Shown: positions 35,376 through 43,743 of the stretch, one piece after another
How positions within the stretch are numbered: position 1 is the first letter of the stretch
How the letters are laid out: every line of letters starts with the position of its first letter
DNA from: Streptomyces hygroscopicus subsp. hygroscopicus
GTDB lineage: Bacteria > Actinomycetota > Actinomycetes > Streptomycetales > Streptomycetaceae
Direction: 5' to 3'
Length of the DNA stretch: 64,000 nucleotides
Assembly: GCF_030269125.1 (NCBI RefSeq)
Contig: NZ_BSSM01000003.1
Span: 496,001 to 560,000, forward strand
Position numbers and translations under genes: made by a program
Notes under the pieces: generated by a model
Seen by the model: the letters and a program-made list of their open reading frames with translations, nothing else
Database searches by the model: none
Told to the model about the DNA's origin: nothing

Positions 35376-35561
35376 TCAGTCGTGGGAGGCGACGACCTTG
35401 TTCTCGTGCCTGATGGGGCCGCCGACCGTGAGACAGGTGCCGCGCTCCTTGTGCTCGACCTCCACGACGCTGCCGCTGCTGCGCAACGCGGGATCGTAGG
35501 CGATCTCCTTCATGCTGAGCACCGGAGCGCACGGGACGCCGTACTGGCGCAGGATGTCCAC
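35376..35561 (-). pseudogene. Family III CoA-transferase (formyl-CoA-transferase-like), C-terminal fragment
   Basis: The 61-residue frame reads [25 protein letters not shown] and [21 protein letters not shown], which match the C-terminal end of formyl-CoA/oxalate CoA-transferase-type proteins (Frc-like). Everything before it is missing. The 5' boundary meets an opposite-strand acyl-CoA ligase remnant. This looks like the relic of an oxalate- or acyl-CoA cluster. Confidence 0.65.
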
Positions 35562-35586
35562 GGCCTCGTCCTGGCGGGGCGCATCA

Positions 35587-35720
35587 GACCTCCCGACCCG
35601 CTGCCGTGACGCGCTCGCCCCCTACGAGGTACCGGAACGGCTTGCCGTCGTGGCCTCGCTGCCGCACGCCGCCAAGGGGGCTCTGGACCGGGGTGGGTGG
35701 CCGACCTGTACGGACACTGA
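35587..35720 (+). pseudogene. AMP-forming acyl-CoA synthetase, C-terminal fragment
   Basis: [35 protein letters not shown] (35587-35690) is the C-terminal lid end of acyl-CoA synthetases, including the catalytic-lid Lys in HAAKGALDR. A small frame change then leads to VADLYGH and a stop at 35718-35720. It is a relic of a gene that ran tail-on toward the CoA-transferase fragment; a deletion joined the two. Confidence 0.6.
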
Positions 35721-35814
35721 GCGATGTCAAGGATCACTGTCAACATCGGTAATGTGTCGCGATGTCAGCGCGGCATGGCCACGCTATATGACTCAATATT
35801 GAAAGGTAGACTTC

Positions 35815-36183
35815 ATGTCCATCGAGGACTACACCGGCGGATCGGCACATGACTCGGACATCGTGGTCGTCACGACCAACGATGTTCCGGGCCATGGCGT
35901 GAAGCAGGTGATCGGCGAGGTGTTCGGGCTGACCGTGCGCTCCCGGCACATCGGCGCCCAGCTCGGCGCCGGGCTCAAGTCCGTGATCGGCGGTGAGCTG
36001 AAGGGGCTCACCAAGACGCTGGTGCAGGCCCGCACCGAGGCCATGGAGCGGCTCGTCGAGGCCGCCCGTGCCCGCGGCGCGAACGCGGTCCTCGCCGTGC
36101 GCTACGACGTGAACACCGCCCAGGATTCCGGCACGGAGATCTGCGCTTACGGCACGGCCGTGGTTCTCGCCCCGGCGGCCTGA
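35815..36183 (+). CDS. YbjQ family (UPF0145) protein
   Basis: A 122-residue protein of the YbjQ/UPF0145 family of small pentameric cytoplasmic proteins. Patterns are VTTNDVPGHGVKQVIGEVFGLTVRSRH, ELKGLTKTLVQARTEAMERLVEAARARGANAVLAVRYD, and AYGTAVVL. Heavy-metal binding has been suggested for the family. ATG 35815 follows AAAGG. A clear terminator follows 26 bp after the stop. It stands alone between decayed genes and a LAL regulator. Confidence 0.88.
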   Translation: MSIEDYTGGSAHDSDIVVVTTNDVPGHGVKQVIGEVFGLTVRSRHIGAQLGAGLKSVIGGELKGLTKTLVQARTEAMERLVEAARARGANAVLAVRYDVNTAQDSGTEICAYGTAVVLAPAA

Positions 36184-36209
36184 CCCGAAGCACGCCTGTG
36201 TGGCGTCCT

Positions 36210-36242
36210 GGGGCGTGAGAGGACGACAGTCTCTCACGCCCC
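36210..36242 (+). terminator. Rho-independent terminator after the YbjQ gene
   Basis: GGGGCGTGAGAG (36210-36221) pairs perfectly with CTCTCACGCCCC (36231-36242) over a 9-nt loop, and is followed by TCTCCCTTTTCCC. Confidence 0.88.
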
Positions 36243-36598
36243 TCTCCCTTTTCCCTTCTTCCCGGAATTACCGGTACCGCTCCGGGATACCTTTCGAGGA
36301 CTCCCCGTCCATGTACGTTCGCTGTCTCCGCACGGAAACAGCGGGTGCTTTCCAGCCATCCTCCGTTACGTTTCCCCGTCGACGGCCATCGCGTGGTCGA
36401 TGGAATCGCCCCTGGCGAGAGCCTGTCTTGAAGATCGGTACCGGAACGCTCCCCCTGTCAGCCGAATAGAAACATGCTAACTTTTGGACACTGTGTTCGA
36501 TTGGCCACCGCGGAGGTGAGGGTCGGGACGTCCTGACAGCGCCGGCTGCGTCGACGAGTGGACCGGCACCGCGGGAGAGACGGGAGCTGCTGGGGGAC
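36243..36598. other. Leader region of the second LAL gene
   Basis: 356 bp with no gene. CCGGTACCG near 36271 recurs as CGGTACCGG near 36436, and the stretch is relatively AT-rich around 36460-36490. It probably holds the LAL promoter; nothing else is recognisable. Confidence 0.35.
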
Positions 36599-39337
36599 AT
36601 GCTGTACGGGCGTGAGGTCGAACTCCGTTTGTTGTCGGACCTGATGACCCGGAGTTCCGCCGGTGCGGGCGGCTCCTTGGTGCTGCGCGGAGAAGCCGGC
36701 ATCGGCAAGACGAGCCTGCTGCGCGCGGCCCGTGAGGCCGGTGTCGCCCAGGGGTGCCGAGTGCTGTCGGCGCTCGGCGTGCAGTCCGAGGCGTCCGTCC
36801 CCTTCGCCGGACTGCACCAGGTGCTCAACCCGGTCATGCTCGAGCACAGCCATTCCCTGCCGCCACGGCAGCGCCAGGCGCTGGCCACGGCCTTCGGCAT
36901 GACCGAGGGCGCGGCCCCGGAGATGTTCTCGGTCGGGCTCGCCTCGCTCGAACTGATCAGCACGCTGGCCGGCGAGTCCCCTGTCCTCCTCGTCGTGGAC
37001 GACGCGCAGTGGATCGACAGACCGAGCGGCGAGGTCCTCGCCTTCGTCGCCAGACGGCTGGAAGCGGAGCGGGCCGTCATGCTGCTGGCCGTGCGCGCGG
37101 GACACGACACCGTGCTGGACGACGCGGGGCTGCCCGAGCTGGAGCTGGCCCGGCTGGACGTCGACGCGGCCCGGGACCTGCTGCGGGCCCGCGCCCCGGA
37201 ACTCACGCCGGCCCTGCGCGACCGGCTCCTGGCCGAGGCGGCCGGCAACCCGCTGGCCCTCGTCGAACTCCCGGCGGCCCTCGCCGACGAAGCGGACACC
37301 AACCCCGTCCTGTCCCCGTGGCTGCCGACCACCCGGCGCCTGGAGCGTGCGTTCCTCTCGCGGGCAGCGGCGCTGCCGGAGTCCACGCAGACCGCCCTGC
37401 TGATCGCCGCGGCCGACGACGAGGGCGACCTCGGCGAGATCCTCCAGGCCGCGGGACTGCTCGACGGCACGTCGCTGTCGGTCGACTCCTTGGAACCCGC
37501 CGTCGACGCCGGCCTCATCGACGTGCGCGGACACGAGGTCCGCTTTCGGCACCCTCTGATCCGCTCCGCCGTCTACCACGCCGCCACCCCCTCCCGACGG
37601 CTGGCCGGGCACGCCGCCCTCGCCACCGTACTGGCCGGACAGCAGGAACGCCGGGCACGGCACCGGGCGATCGCCACCCCCGGCGTGGACGACGAGGTGG
37701 CCCTGGACCTGGAGGCGGCCGCCGTCAGGGCCTTGCGCCGGGGCGCTCCGCAGGCCGCGGCCGAGGCGCTGCGGCACGCGGCCCAGCTCAGCTCCCCGCA
37801 CACCCACCGCGGCCGCCTCCTGCTGCGCTCCGCGGAGATCAACTTCGAACTCGGCGACGTCACCACGGCCCGCCGGCAGCTGGCCGAGGTGAAGTCCGCG
37901 AATCTCGAACGAGGGCAGCGGCTCCGCCTCACCCTGTGGACCGAGGCCCTCAACGAGGAGAGCTGGTACAGCCCGGAGCGGGTGCGGACCTTCGCGGAGG
38001 TGGCCGACCAGCTGGCCGACAGCGAGAGCGACGGAGCCGGACTCGCGCTGCGCGCACTGTGGCCGCTGTCCATCAGCTGCTGGTACGGCAACCCGACCCA
38101 GGAGACCCGCGAGATCGTCGTCGCGACGGCACGGCGCCTGCAGACCCGGGACAACGAACCCATGGTCCTGTCGATCGCCGCCTGCGCGGACCCGGTGGGA
38201 GAGGCGGCGTGGGTCATCGACCGGGCCCGCCGGCTCACCCCGGAGGCCGTGGACGATCCCGCCGAGCAGCATGCTCTGGGAGCGTCGCTGACCGCCGTCT
38301 GGGCGTTCGACCTCTCCTGGCCGTACCTGTGCGCGGCCGTCGACGGTCTGCGCCGGCAGGGCCGCCTCGGCCTGCTGGGCGAGGCGCTGGCGTCCCAGGC
38401 GTGGGCGGCGATCCACCTCGGCAAGCACCGGCTGGCGAGGACTGCGGCGGACGAGGCCAGGCGGCTGGCCCGCGACACCGGTCGGCCCCGCTGGGCGCTC
38501 GTCGCGGACCTGGCCACCGCCGCGCTGGCCAGTGAGCGGGGCGAGCCGGACCTCGCGAACGAGATAGTACGGACGACCGAGGCGGAACTGCTGTCGGTGG
38601 GTGCCCAGTCGATCCTGGGCTTCGCCCAGCTCGCCCGGGGCCTCCAGGCGATCGTCAGCAACCAGTACAACGAGGCGTTCGAGCAGCTGGCGCGGTCTCT
38701 GGACCCCAATGACATCGCCTACCACCCGTTCGTGGGGTGCGTAGGCCTCGCCGACCTGATCGAGGCGGCGGTCCGCACCGGCCGCCAGGAAGAAGCCGAG
38801 CGCCAGGCCGCCCGCCTCGACGTGCTGGCGGAGCGGACGAACGCGCCGTACCTGCGGGCCATGGCCCTGTACGTCCATCCCCTTGTCGCTTCGGACGACA
38901 CGGCCGAGGCCCTCTACCAGCAGGCACTGGACACAAGGCTGCTGGCGAGCTGGCCCTTCCACCGGGCACGGCTCCAGCTGGCCTACGGGCGGTGGCTCAG
39001 GCGCCAGCGGCGGGTCGTCGAAGCGCGCCGCCCGCTACGGGCAGCCATCGAGAGCTTCGACGCGCTGGGCATCAAGGCGTTCGGCGAGGACGCGCGGACC
39101 GAACTCCGCGCGGCCGGGGAAGTGGTGGGCCGACCGGGTCACGACACGCTGGACAGTCTCACTCCGCAGGAGTTGCAGATCGCGAAGATGGCCGCCACCG
39201 GGATGACGAACCGGGAGATCGGCGCACGGCTGTTCATCTCCCACCGCACGGTCGGCCAGCACCTGCACCGCATCTTCCCCAAACTCGGCGTCACCTCTCG
39301 CGGTCAGCTGCATCTGGCCGACCTCGGCGGCGACTGA
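36599..39337 (+). CDS. LuxR-family regulator, LAL type (second copy)
   Basis: A 912-residue LAL regulator. Walker A RGEAGIGKT is at 30-38 and Walker B is LLVVDDAQWIDR. The central region is helical-repeat-like, and a LuxR helix-turn-helix closes the protein (LTPQELQIAKMAATGMTNREIG; SHRTVGQHLHRIFPKLGV; about 852-910). ATG 36599 follows TGGGGG. It resembles the 21538 protein in length and domain order but its sequence differs through most of the middle, so they are not recent duplicates. No adjacent target cluster is intact; the downstream genes are an oppF relic and a GNAT. Confidence 0.9.
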   Translation: MLYGREVELRLLSDLMTRSSAGAGGSLVLRGEAGIGKTSLLRAAREAGVAQGCRVLSALGVQSEASVPFAGLHQVLNPVMLEHSHSLPPRQRQALATAFGMTEGAAPEMFSVGLASLELISTLAGESPVLLVVDDAQWIDRPSGEVLAFVARRLEAERAVMLLAVRAGHDTVLDDAGLPELELARLDVDAARDLLRARAPELTPALRDRLLAEAAGNPLALVELPAALADEADTNPVLSPWLPTTRRLERAFLSRAAALPESTQTALLIAAADDEGDLGEILQAAGLLDGTSLSVDSLEPAVDAGLIDVRGHEVRFRHPLIRSAVYHAATPSRRLAGHAALATVLAGQQERRARHRAIATPGVDDEVALDLEAAAVRALRRGAPQAAAEALRHAAQLSSPHTHRGRLLLRSAEINFELGDVTTARRQLAEVKSANLERGQRLRLTLWTEALNEESWYSPERVRTFAEVADQLADSESDGAGLALRALWPLSISCWYGNPTQETREIVVATARRLQTRDNEPMVLSIAACADPVGEAAWVIDRARRLTPEAVDDPAEQHALGASLTAVWAFDLSWPYLCAAVDGLRRQGRLGLLGEALASQAWAAIHLGKHRLARTAADEARRLARDTGRPRWALVADLATAALASERGEPDLANEIVRTTEAELLSVGAQSILGFAQLARGLQAIVSNQYNEAFEQLARSLDPNDIAYHPFVGCVGLADLIEAAVRTGRQEEAERQAARLDVLAERTNAPYLRAMALYVHPLVASDDTAEALYQQALDTRLLASWPFHRARLQLAYGRWLRRQRRVVEARRPLRAAIESFDALGIKAFGEDARTELRAAGEVVGRPGHDTLDSLTPQELQIAKMAATGMTNREIGARLFISHRTVGQHLHRIFPKLGVTSRGQLHLADLGGD

Positions 39338-39477
39338 CGCCCCGCCCCTCGTACAGCTCCCGGGGCCGGTCGACACCGACCCGGTGCGGCAGGGCCGGAG
39401 CACCACGACGACAGCGGGCGGCCGACGGTTTTACGCACCTGCCCGTGAGCGCGCGGGCCACGGCACCGATGTTCGGG

Positions 39478-39699
39478 AGGAGGGGCGGCGGCAGCCTCCT
39501 CACCGGTGACGTGCCGTCCCCCACGGACATCCCCTCCGGCTGCCGGTTCCGCACCCGCTGCTGGAAGGCACGGGAGCGGTGTGCGCTGGAGGACCCGGTG
39601 CCGGCGGTCCCTGCGGAGTTGCTTCTCACTACCGGTCCGGCGGCCCATGACTCGGCCTGTCTCTTTGCCCACGAGGACGACAGGGTGCCATCGGAGTGA
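39478..39699 (+). pseudogene. Oligopeptide ABC transporter ATP-binding protein, C-terminal fragment
   Basis: LLTGDVPSPTDIPSGCRFRTRCWKARERC is the signature C-terminal region of OppD/OppF/DppF-type ATPases, with its Cys cluster. It is followed by EDPVPAVP and a tail ending at a stop at 39697-39699. The ATPase core is absent. The fragment abuts the GNAT gene and has no other transporter part nearby. Confidence 0.8.
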
Positions 39700-39705
39700 C
39701 CGAAT

Positions 39706-40521
39706 ATGACTCACGTGGTGACTGTTAAAGTCCATGGCATGCAAACACCTGACATGGTGGATGAGGCTGCCCATGCCTGGCTGGAAGGCGTCGCAGCCAT
39801 CGCCGGAGCCGTCCCGGGTGGCTTGCGGGCGCAGGCCCAGCCGGGACTCGCCCTGCTGGCCACCGGCGCCCCCCTCGCGTCGGTGAACGGGGTCTTCGAC
39901 GTCCGCTCCGCCCCGCGCCGCGAACTGGTCGGCGACCTCGCCGCCCGCGCCGCCGAGGAGATCGGACGTTTCGGCGTGCCGTGGTGCATCCAGGTCAGAA
40001 CCGGTCCAGACACCGAGATCGCCGAGATCGCCGCCGCACACGGGCTGGCGAAAGTGACGCGGACCCCCCTCATGGTGCGCGGGCTCGACGGGCCTGGCGC
40101 GACGCTCGACGGTTCCCTCCCGGCCGCGTTCGTCGTGCGGCAGCTCGGTCCGGGCGACAGCGCCGAGTTCGCCGCCGCCCTGGCTGCCGGTTTCGAGGCC
40201 CCTGCGCAGGTGATGAACCGGCTGGGCAGCGCCGAGATACTCGCTCTGCCCGGTGCGACCGGGTACCTCGCCGAAGCCGACGGCGCCGTGGTGGCGACCG
40301 GACTGGCGCTGCGCGCCGGGGGGTGCGTCGGCATCTTCAACATCTCGGTGCCCCCCGAGCGGCGCAGGCAGGGGTACGGCGCCGCCGTCACCTCCGCGAT
40401 CCTGGCCGCGGCACGGGAGCGGGGAGCACGCCTGGCCTTTCTGCATTCGTCCGCCATGGGCCGTTCCGTGTACGAGTACCTGGGCTTTCGCACGGTCGAG
40501 GAGTGGACGCGCTACACATGA
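39706..40521 (+). CDS. GNAT-family N-acetyltransferase
   Basis: A 271-residue acetyltransferase with a C-terminal GNAT domain: VGIFNISVPPERRRQGYGAAVTSAILAAA holds the acetyl-CoA-binding loop (RRRQGYG), and HSSAMGRSVYEYLGFRTVEEW closes the fold. The N-terminal half looks like a degenerate second GNAT domain. ATG 39706 follows GGAG; a start at 39739 (MQTPDMVDEAA) is also possible. The gene overlaps the following tetR by 4 bp (ATGA), so the two are coupled. The substrate is unknown. Confidence 0.85.
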   Translation: MTHVVTVKVHGMQTPDMVDEAAHAWLEGVAAIAGAVPGGLRAQAQPGLALLATGAPLASVNGVFDVRSAPRRELVGDLAARAAEEIGRFGVPWCIQVRTGPDTEIAEIAAAHGLAKVTRTPLMVRGLDGPGATLDGSLPAAFVVRQLGPGDSAEFAAALAAGFEAPAQVMNRLGSAEILALPGATGYLAEADGAVVATGLALRAGGCVGIFNISVPPERRRQGYGAAVTSAILAAARERGARLAFLHSSAMGRSVYEYLGFRTVEEWTRYT

Positions 40522-41108
40522 GAAGCCGCTCCTACCACCACGGTGACCTGCCCGCGACGCTCCTCGCGCGCGCCGAGAAGACGGTGCGCGAGCGAGGAGT
40601 GCAGGCCCTGTCCCTGCGCGAACTCGCCCGTGACATCGGGGTGAGCCCCGCCGCGCCGAACCGCCACTTCACGAGCAAGCAGGACCTGCTGGACGCCGTG
40701 GCGCTGCGCGGGTTCCAGCGGCTCGCCAGGGCGGTCGAGCAGGCGTGCGCGGACGCCGGCGAGACCTTTCCCGAGCGGCTGGGCGCCGTGGCCCGTGCCT
40801 ACCTCGGCTTCGCCGCGGCCAACGGCACGCTGCTCGACCTGATGTTCGACGACCGCCGCGGCCCCGAGCGGCCACCGCGGCTGCACGAGGCCGCCCGGAA
40901 CTGGTACGACCAGGTCGTGATGCTCGTCGCCGACGGACAGAACACCGGCGAGGTGAGACAGGGTGCGCCCGACCGCGTCGCCCTCCCGGTCCTCGCGGCA
41001 CTGCGCGGTTGCGCCCGCCTGCAGAGCGACGGTGCGCTTCCGGGCGAGCTGATCGAACACGGGGTGGACGACCTCGTCACCGCCGTCGTCCGGGGCTGCG
41101 CGCCGTAG
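40518..41108 (+). CDS. TetR/AcrR-family transcriptional regulator
   Basis: A 196-residue regulator. The N-terminal helix-turn-helix (YHHGDLPATLLARAEKTVRERG; LSLRELARDIGVSPAAPNRHFTSKQDLLDAVA) belongs to the TetR family. The C-terminal ligand domain (LGFAAANGTLLDLMFDDRRG) resembles the TetR_C_33-like group. ATG 40518 overlaps the GNAT stop, so regulator and enzyme are translated together. It ends 1 bp before the toxin relic on the other strand. Ligand unknown. Confidence 0.9.
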   Translation: MRSRSYHHGDLPATLLARAEKTVRERGVQALSLRELARDIGVSPAAPNRHFTSKQDLLDAVALRGFQRLARAVEQACADAGETFPERLGAVARAYLGFAAANGTLLDLMFDDRRGPERPPRLHEAARNWYDQVVMLVADGQNTGEVRQGAPDRVALPVLAALRGCARLQSDGALPGELIEHGVDDLVTAVVRGCAP

Positions 41109-41109
41109 G

Positions 41110-41349
41110 TCAGGGGACGGACCACTCGCGCGGCCGGCGGGCGGTCCGGGGCACGCCGAGCGTGCCCGGCGCGGTGTCGCGCGCCAAGGCCACGGCGGCC
41201 CTCGGTAGGTGGTCGAGGTCGTGTCCGTCGAGCATCAGGTATGCGTCGGTGGCGTGCCAGGCGAACGCCTCGGCCGAGTGTTCCGAACACGGCCTCGCCG
41301 AGGTGAGCGGGAGCGTGACGTCCAGGGCGAGCGGTTCGGACTGCGTCAC
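41110..41349 (-). pseudogene. Doc/Fic-type toxin remnant, core deleted
   Basis: The frame reads TQSEPLALDVTLPL, then jumps to AEAFAWHATDAYLMLDGHDLDH and ARDTAPGTLGVPRTARRPREWS. The end resembles the C-terminal part of actinobacterial Doc-like toxins (AWHA, LNGH-type motifs). The central Fic motif (HxFxD/NxxGR) is missing, so it is inactive. GTG 41349 overlaps the upstream antitoxin stop as GTGA, which preserves the original operon junction. The toxin assignment rests on recognition of these short patterns. Confidence 0.45.
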
Positions 41350-41625
41350 GTCGCGTGTCCCTCGCCCCAGCCGTCCCGGCTCGTACGGCGCCTCCCGCTC
41401 GGGCTCGCGCCGCCGTGCGGCGGGAGCGGCGCCGCCGGCGTCCTCGGCGAACGCCTGGCCACTGCTTGCCGCGGAGAGCCGGAAGCCTTCCAGGAACCGT
41501 GCTCCACCACCATGGCGCGCGCGTAGGCCGCCGACAGGATGTACTCCTGGAGGCTGACACCGGTCTGCCGGGCGGCGGCCTCGGTGGCCGCGCGCTGCTC
41601 GGGGTCGCGGAGGCGCACACACCGC
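41346..41625 (-). pseudogene. Ribbon-helix-helix antitoxin remnant
   Basis: VRLRDPEQRAATEAAARQTGVSLQEYILSAAYARA is a ribbon-helix-helix (DUF1778-like) antitoxin DNA-binding part. After a frameshift the other frame reads RFLEGFRLSAASSGQAFAEDAG, its C-terminal toxin-binding part, and the original stop (41346) overlaps the toxin start. Its own start codon is lost because it is fused to the tetR relic upstream. Confidence 0.6.
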
Positions 41626-42081
41626 GTCGAAGGCGGTGGCGGCACCCTCCTCCCGCCACCGGACCACGTGCGTGGGGCGGCGGAAGGCCGGCGTGGCCGT
41701 CAGCACCGCGCGGGCCGCCGCGGTGGGGCGCGTGCGTGGGCCCCCGGACGCGACACCGCCGGCGACGATGCGCGCACCTGCCCGGCGGGCCGTTCAGATG
41801 GCTGGTCACCGGCGAACAGCCCCGTCAGCCAGTCCCGCAGCCGCCTCCGCACAGCCGTCCCGGTGTCCAGGCAGCCGCCCGTCGCGCCGCGCGAGCCAGT
41901 CGGCGACGACCGTCTCCCACTGGGCCTGCTCGGCGGGGAAGTACCGGGAGACGGTGCCATGGCTCACCCCGAAGGTACGGGCGACGTCCGGCACGGCTGC
42001 CTTCTCCGTGCCATGCCGACGCGGTACGGCCTCGGCGGCGGCACGTACGGTCGTGGGTTCCAGTGCCGGGCCACGGGACAT
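41620..42081 (-). pseudogene. TetR-family regulator, frameshifted and truncated
   Basis: The ATG at 42081 overlaps the FUSC stop (ATGA). The first 60 residues read MSRGPALEPTTVRAAAEAV and VARTFGVSHGTVSRYFP, a TetR helix-turn-helix, then ETVVADWLARRDG. Later frames give RRRLRDWLTGLFAG and PTHVVRWREEGAATAFDAVC, the C-terminal core. At least two frameshifts and a deletion joining it to the antitoxin relic make it non-functional. It was probably the regulator of the FUSC exporter. Confidence 0.7.
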
Positions 42082-43640
42082 CAGCGCGCATCGTCCCCGC
42101 TCACCGCGGCGCCCCCGCCGGGCAGCGGACCCGAGGCCGGGGTGGTGCCCGGCACCGGTGCCCGGTCCGTCGTCTGCCAGCGGTCCAGCGCCCGTGACAG
42201 CACGGTGAGCGCGGGCGACACGGCGGCGCCGGGCCCGTCGGCACGGACCGAGCGGTCGCCGGTGGCCGGCTCGCAGGGGTCCACCACTTCCGCCAGGTGC
42301 CGCAACGCACGGGCCGTGCCTGCGGAGTCCGCGCGTACGGCGGCCGGCTGGTCCAGCACCTGTCCGGCAAGGGAGAGCGTGGCCGACGCCACCTCGTCCA
42401 GCGCGGACGCGGCGACCCGCACGCCCCGGCGCTCGCCCGCGGTGCGCTCGCTCACCAGCCGGAGGACGGCCACCGTGTCGCGTAGCTCCGCCTCCCGCCG
42501 CGGCACGGGCCCGGCCTCGACCAGTCCGGCCGCCGCCCTGAGCACGTCCGTCACGGCTTCCCGGCGGTGCCGGACCGCCCAGCGCCGGGTCACGAGTTGA
42601 CCGGCCACGACGGCGGCGGCACAGCCCAGCACCGTCTCCAGGAGACGGTCGGCGGTGATGGTGAGGACGGCGGATGCGCCGGTCGCGGAGGTCACGAGGA
42701 GAACGGAGAGAGGGGTCACGAAGATCATGGCGATGGCGTAGTTGCGGGCCACGACCAGCTCGATGACGAACGTGAGCGCGGCGAGCACGACGGCGATCGC
42801 GACGCCCCTCGGATGCGTCGCGGCCAGGGCGCTGGCGAGCAGACAGCCCGCGGCGGTTCCCACCCCGCGCGCCGCGGCCCGGCTGTTCGCGCTGACGGCG
42901 TGGCTGCCGCGCGCGAGGACCGCCGCGGCGGCGGCCATGGCCCAGTACGGACGCCCCACCTGGCACAGCAGGGAGGCGGCACCGGCGAGTCCCACGGCCG
43001 CTCCCGTCCTGACGGCCATCCAGGGCAGGGGAGAGAACGGCAGGGACTTCGGGGCCACGAGCAGGTGGCTCCTCGGTTCCGCCACCTGTGAGGACGGACG
43101 TCCGACGGCGGACACCCTGGCGAGGAGCCAGGACAGCACCGTGGCGGCACAGCCGACGGCGGCCACGGCCAGGACCCGCTGCCCCGTGTGTCCGGGCGGC
43201 AGTCCGGTCCCGACCGAGCAGACCAGGACCGGCATGACGATGCCGGGCGGTCGAACCTGGGTGAGTGCGAAGAGCAGCGCGGCCACGGCGGCCCACAGGG
43301 CGGTGCCCAGCACGGCGAGCCGGGTGTGCCCGGCGAGGGAACTGCCGATCGCCATGCCCGTGGCGAGCGCCAGTGCGGCGCCTGCCACCGCGTCGGCCTC
43401 CTGCCGGGGCGTGCCACGGCCGCCGTACAGCGCGGCCAGCGCACCCGTGCTGGCGACGAGCCCGACGACCGGCTGCCCCAGCGCCTGCCCGGTGACGATG
43501 GGAGCGGCCGTGCACACGGCGGCGATCGCGGCGCTGCGGTGCCGGGAGGGCATCGGGCGCAGGACGAGCAGTTCCCTCACGGAAGGCGGCAGGGCCGGTC
43601 TGCTCCCTGGGTCGGCGTTCGAGGGGCGGGTGCGGGACAT
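42081..43640 (-). CDS. FUSC-type (fusaric-acid-resistance-like) membrane protein
   Basis: A 519-residue membrane protein with two blocks of hydrophobic helices separated by a linker, and a helical cytoplasmic C-terminal region (380-500). The second block (GRPYWAMAAAAAVLARGSHAVSANSRAAARGVGTAAGC) carries the FUSC-family consensus. The family includes aromatic-acid and fusaric-acid exporters. ATG 43640 precedes MSRTRPSNADPG. Its stop overlaps the start of the decayed tetR, so a regulator once followed it. The next gene upstream is an aldehyde dehydrogenase on the same strand. Confidence 0.85.
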   Translation of the reverse strand: MSRTRPSNADPGSRPALPPSVRELLVLRPMPSRHRSAAIAAVCTAAPIVTGQALGQPVVGLVASTGALAALYGGRGTPRQEADAVAGAALALATGMAIGSSLAGHTRLAVLGTALWAAVAALLFALTQVRPPGIVMPVLVCSVGTGLPPGHTGQRVLAVAAVGCAATVLSWLLARVSAVGRPSSQVAEPRSHLLVAPKSLPFSPLPWMAVRTGAAVGLAGAASLLCQVGRPYWAMAAAAAVLARGSHAVSANSRAAARGVGTAAGCLLASALAATHPRGVAIAVVLAALTFVIELVVARNYAIAMIFVTPLSVLLVTSATGASAVLTITADRLLETVLGCAAAVVAGQLVTRRWAVRHRREAVTDVLRAAAGLVEAGPVPRREAELRDTVAVLRLVSERTAGERRGVRVAASALDEVASATLSLAGQVLDQPAAVRADSAGTARALRHLAEVVDPCEPATGDRSVRADGPGAAVSPALTVLSRALDRWQTTDRAPVPGTTPASGPLPGGGAAVSGDDAR

Positions 43641-43743
43641 GGGACCAATTCCTCGCAGGGCGTGGGGCGAACGGCGGACACGCGGGGAGGCCGTTCCGAG
43701 GGGGGAGACGGGGAGGCATCCCCGCTCGGAACGGCCGGTCTGG

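Noticed and set aside
36458..38962. 834-residue minus-strand open frame
   Set aside because: It is antisense to the second LAL gene, whose Walker and HTH motifs are clear. Composition is Arg/Gly/Gln-rich, as is typical of shadows.
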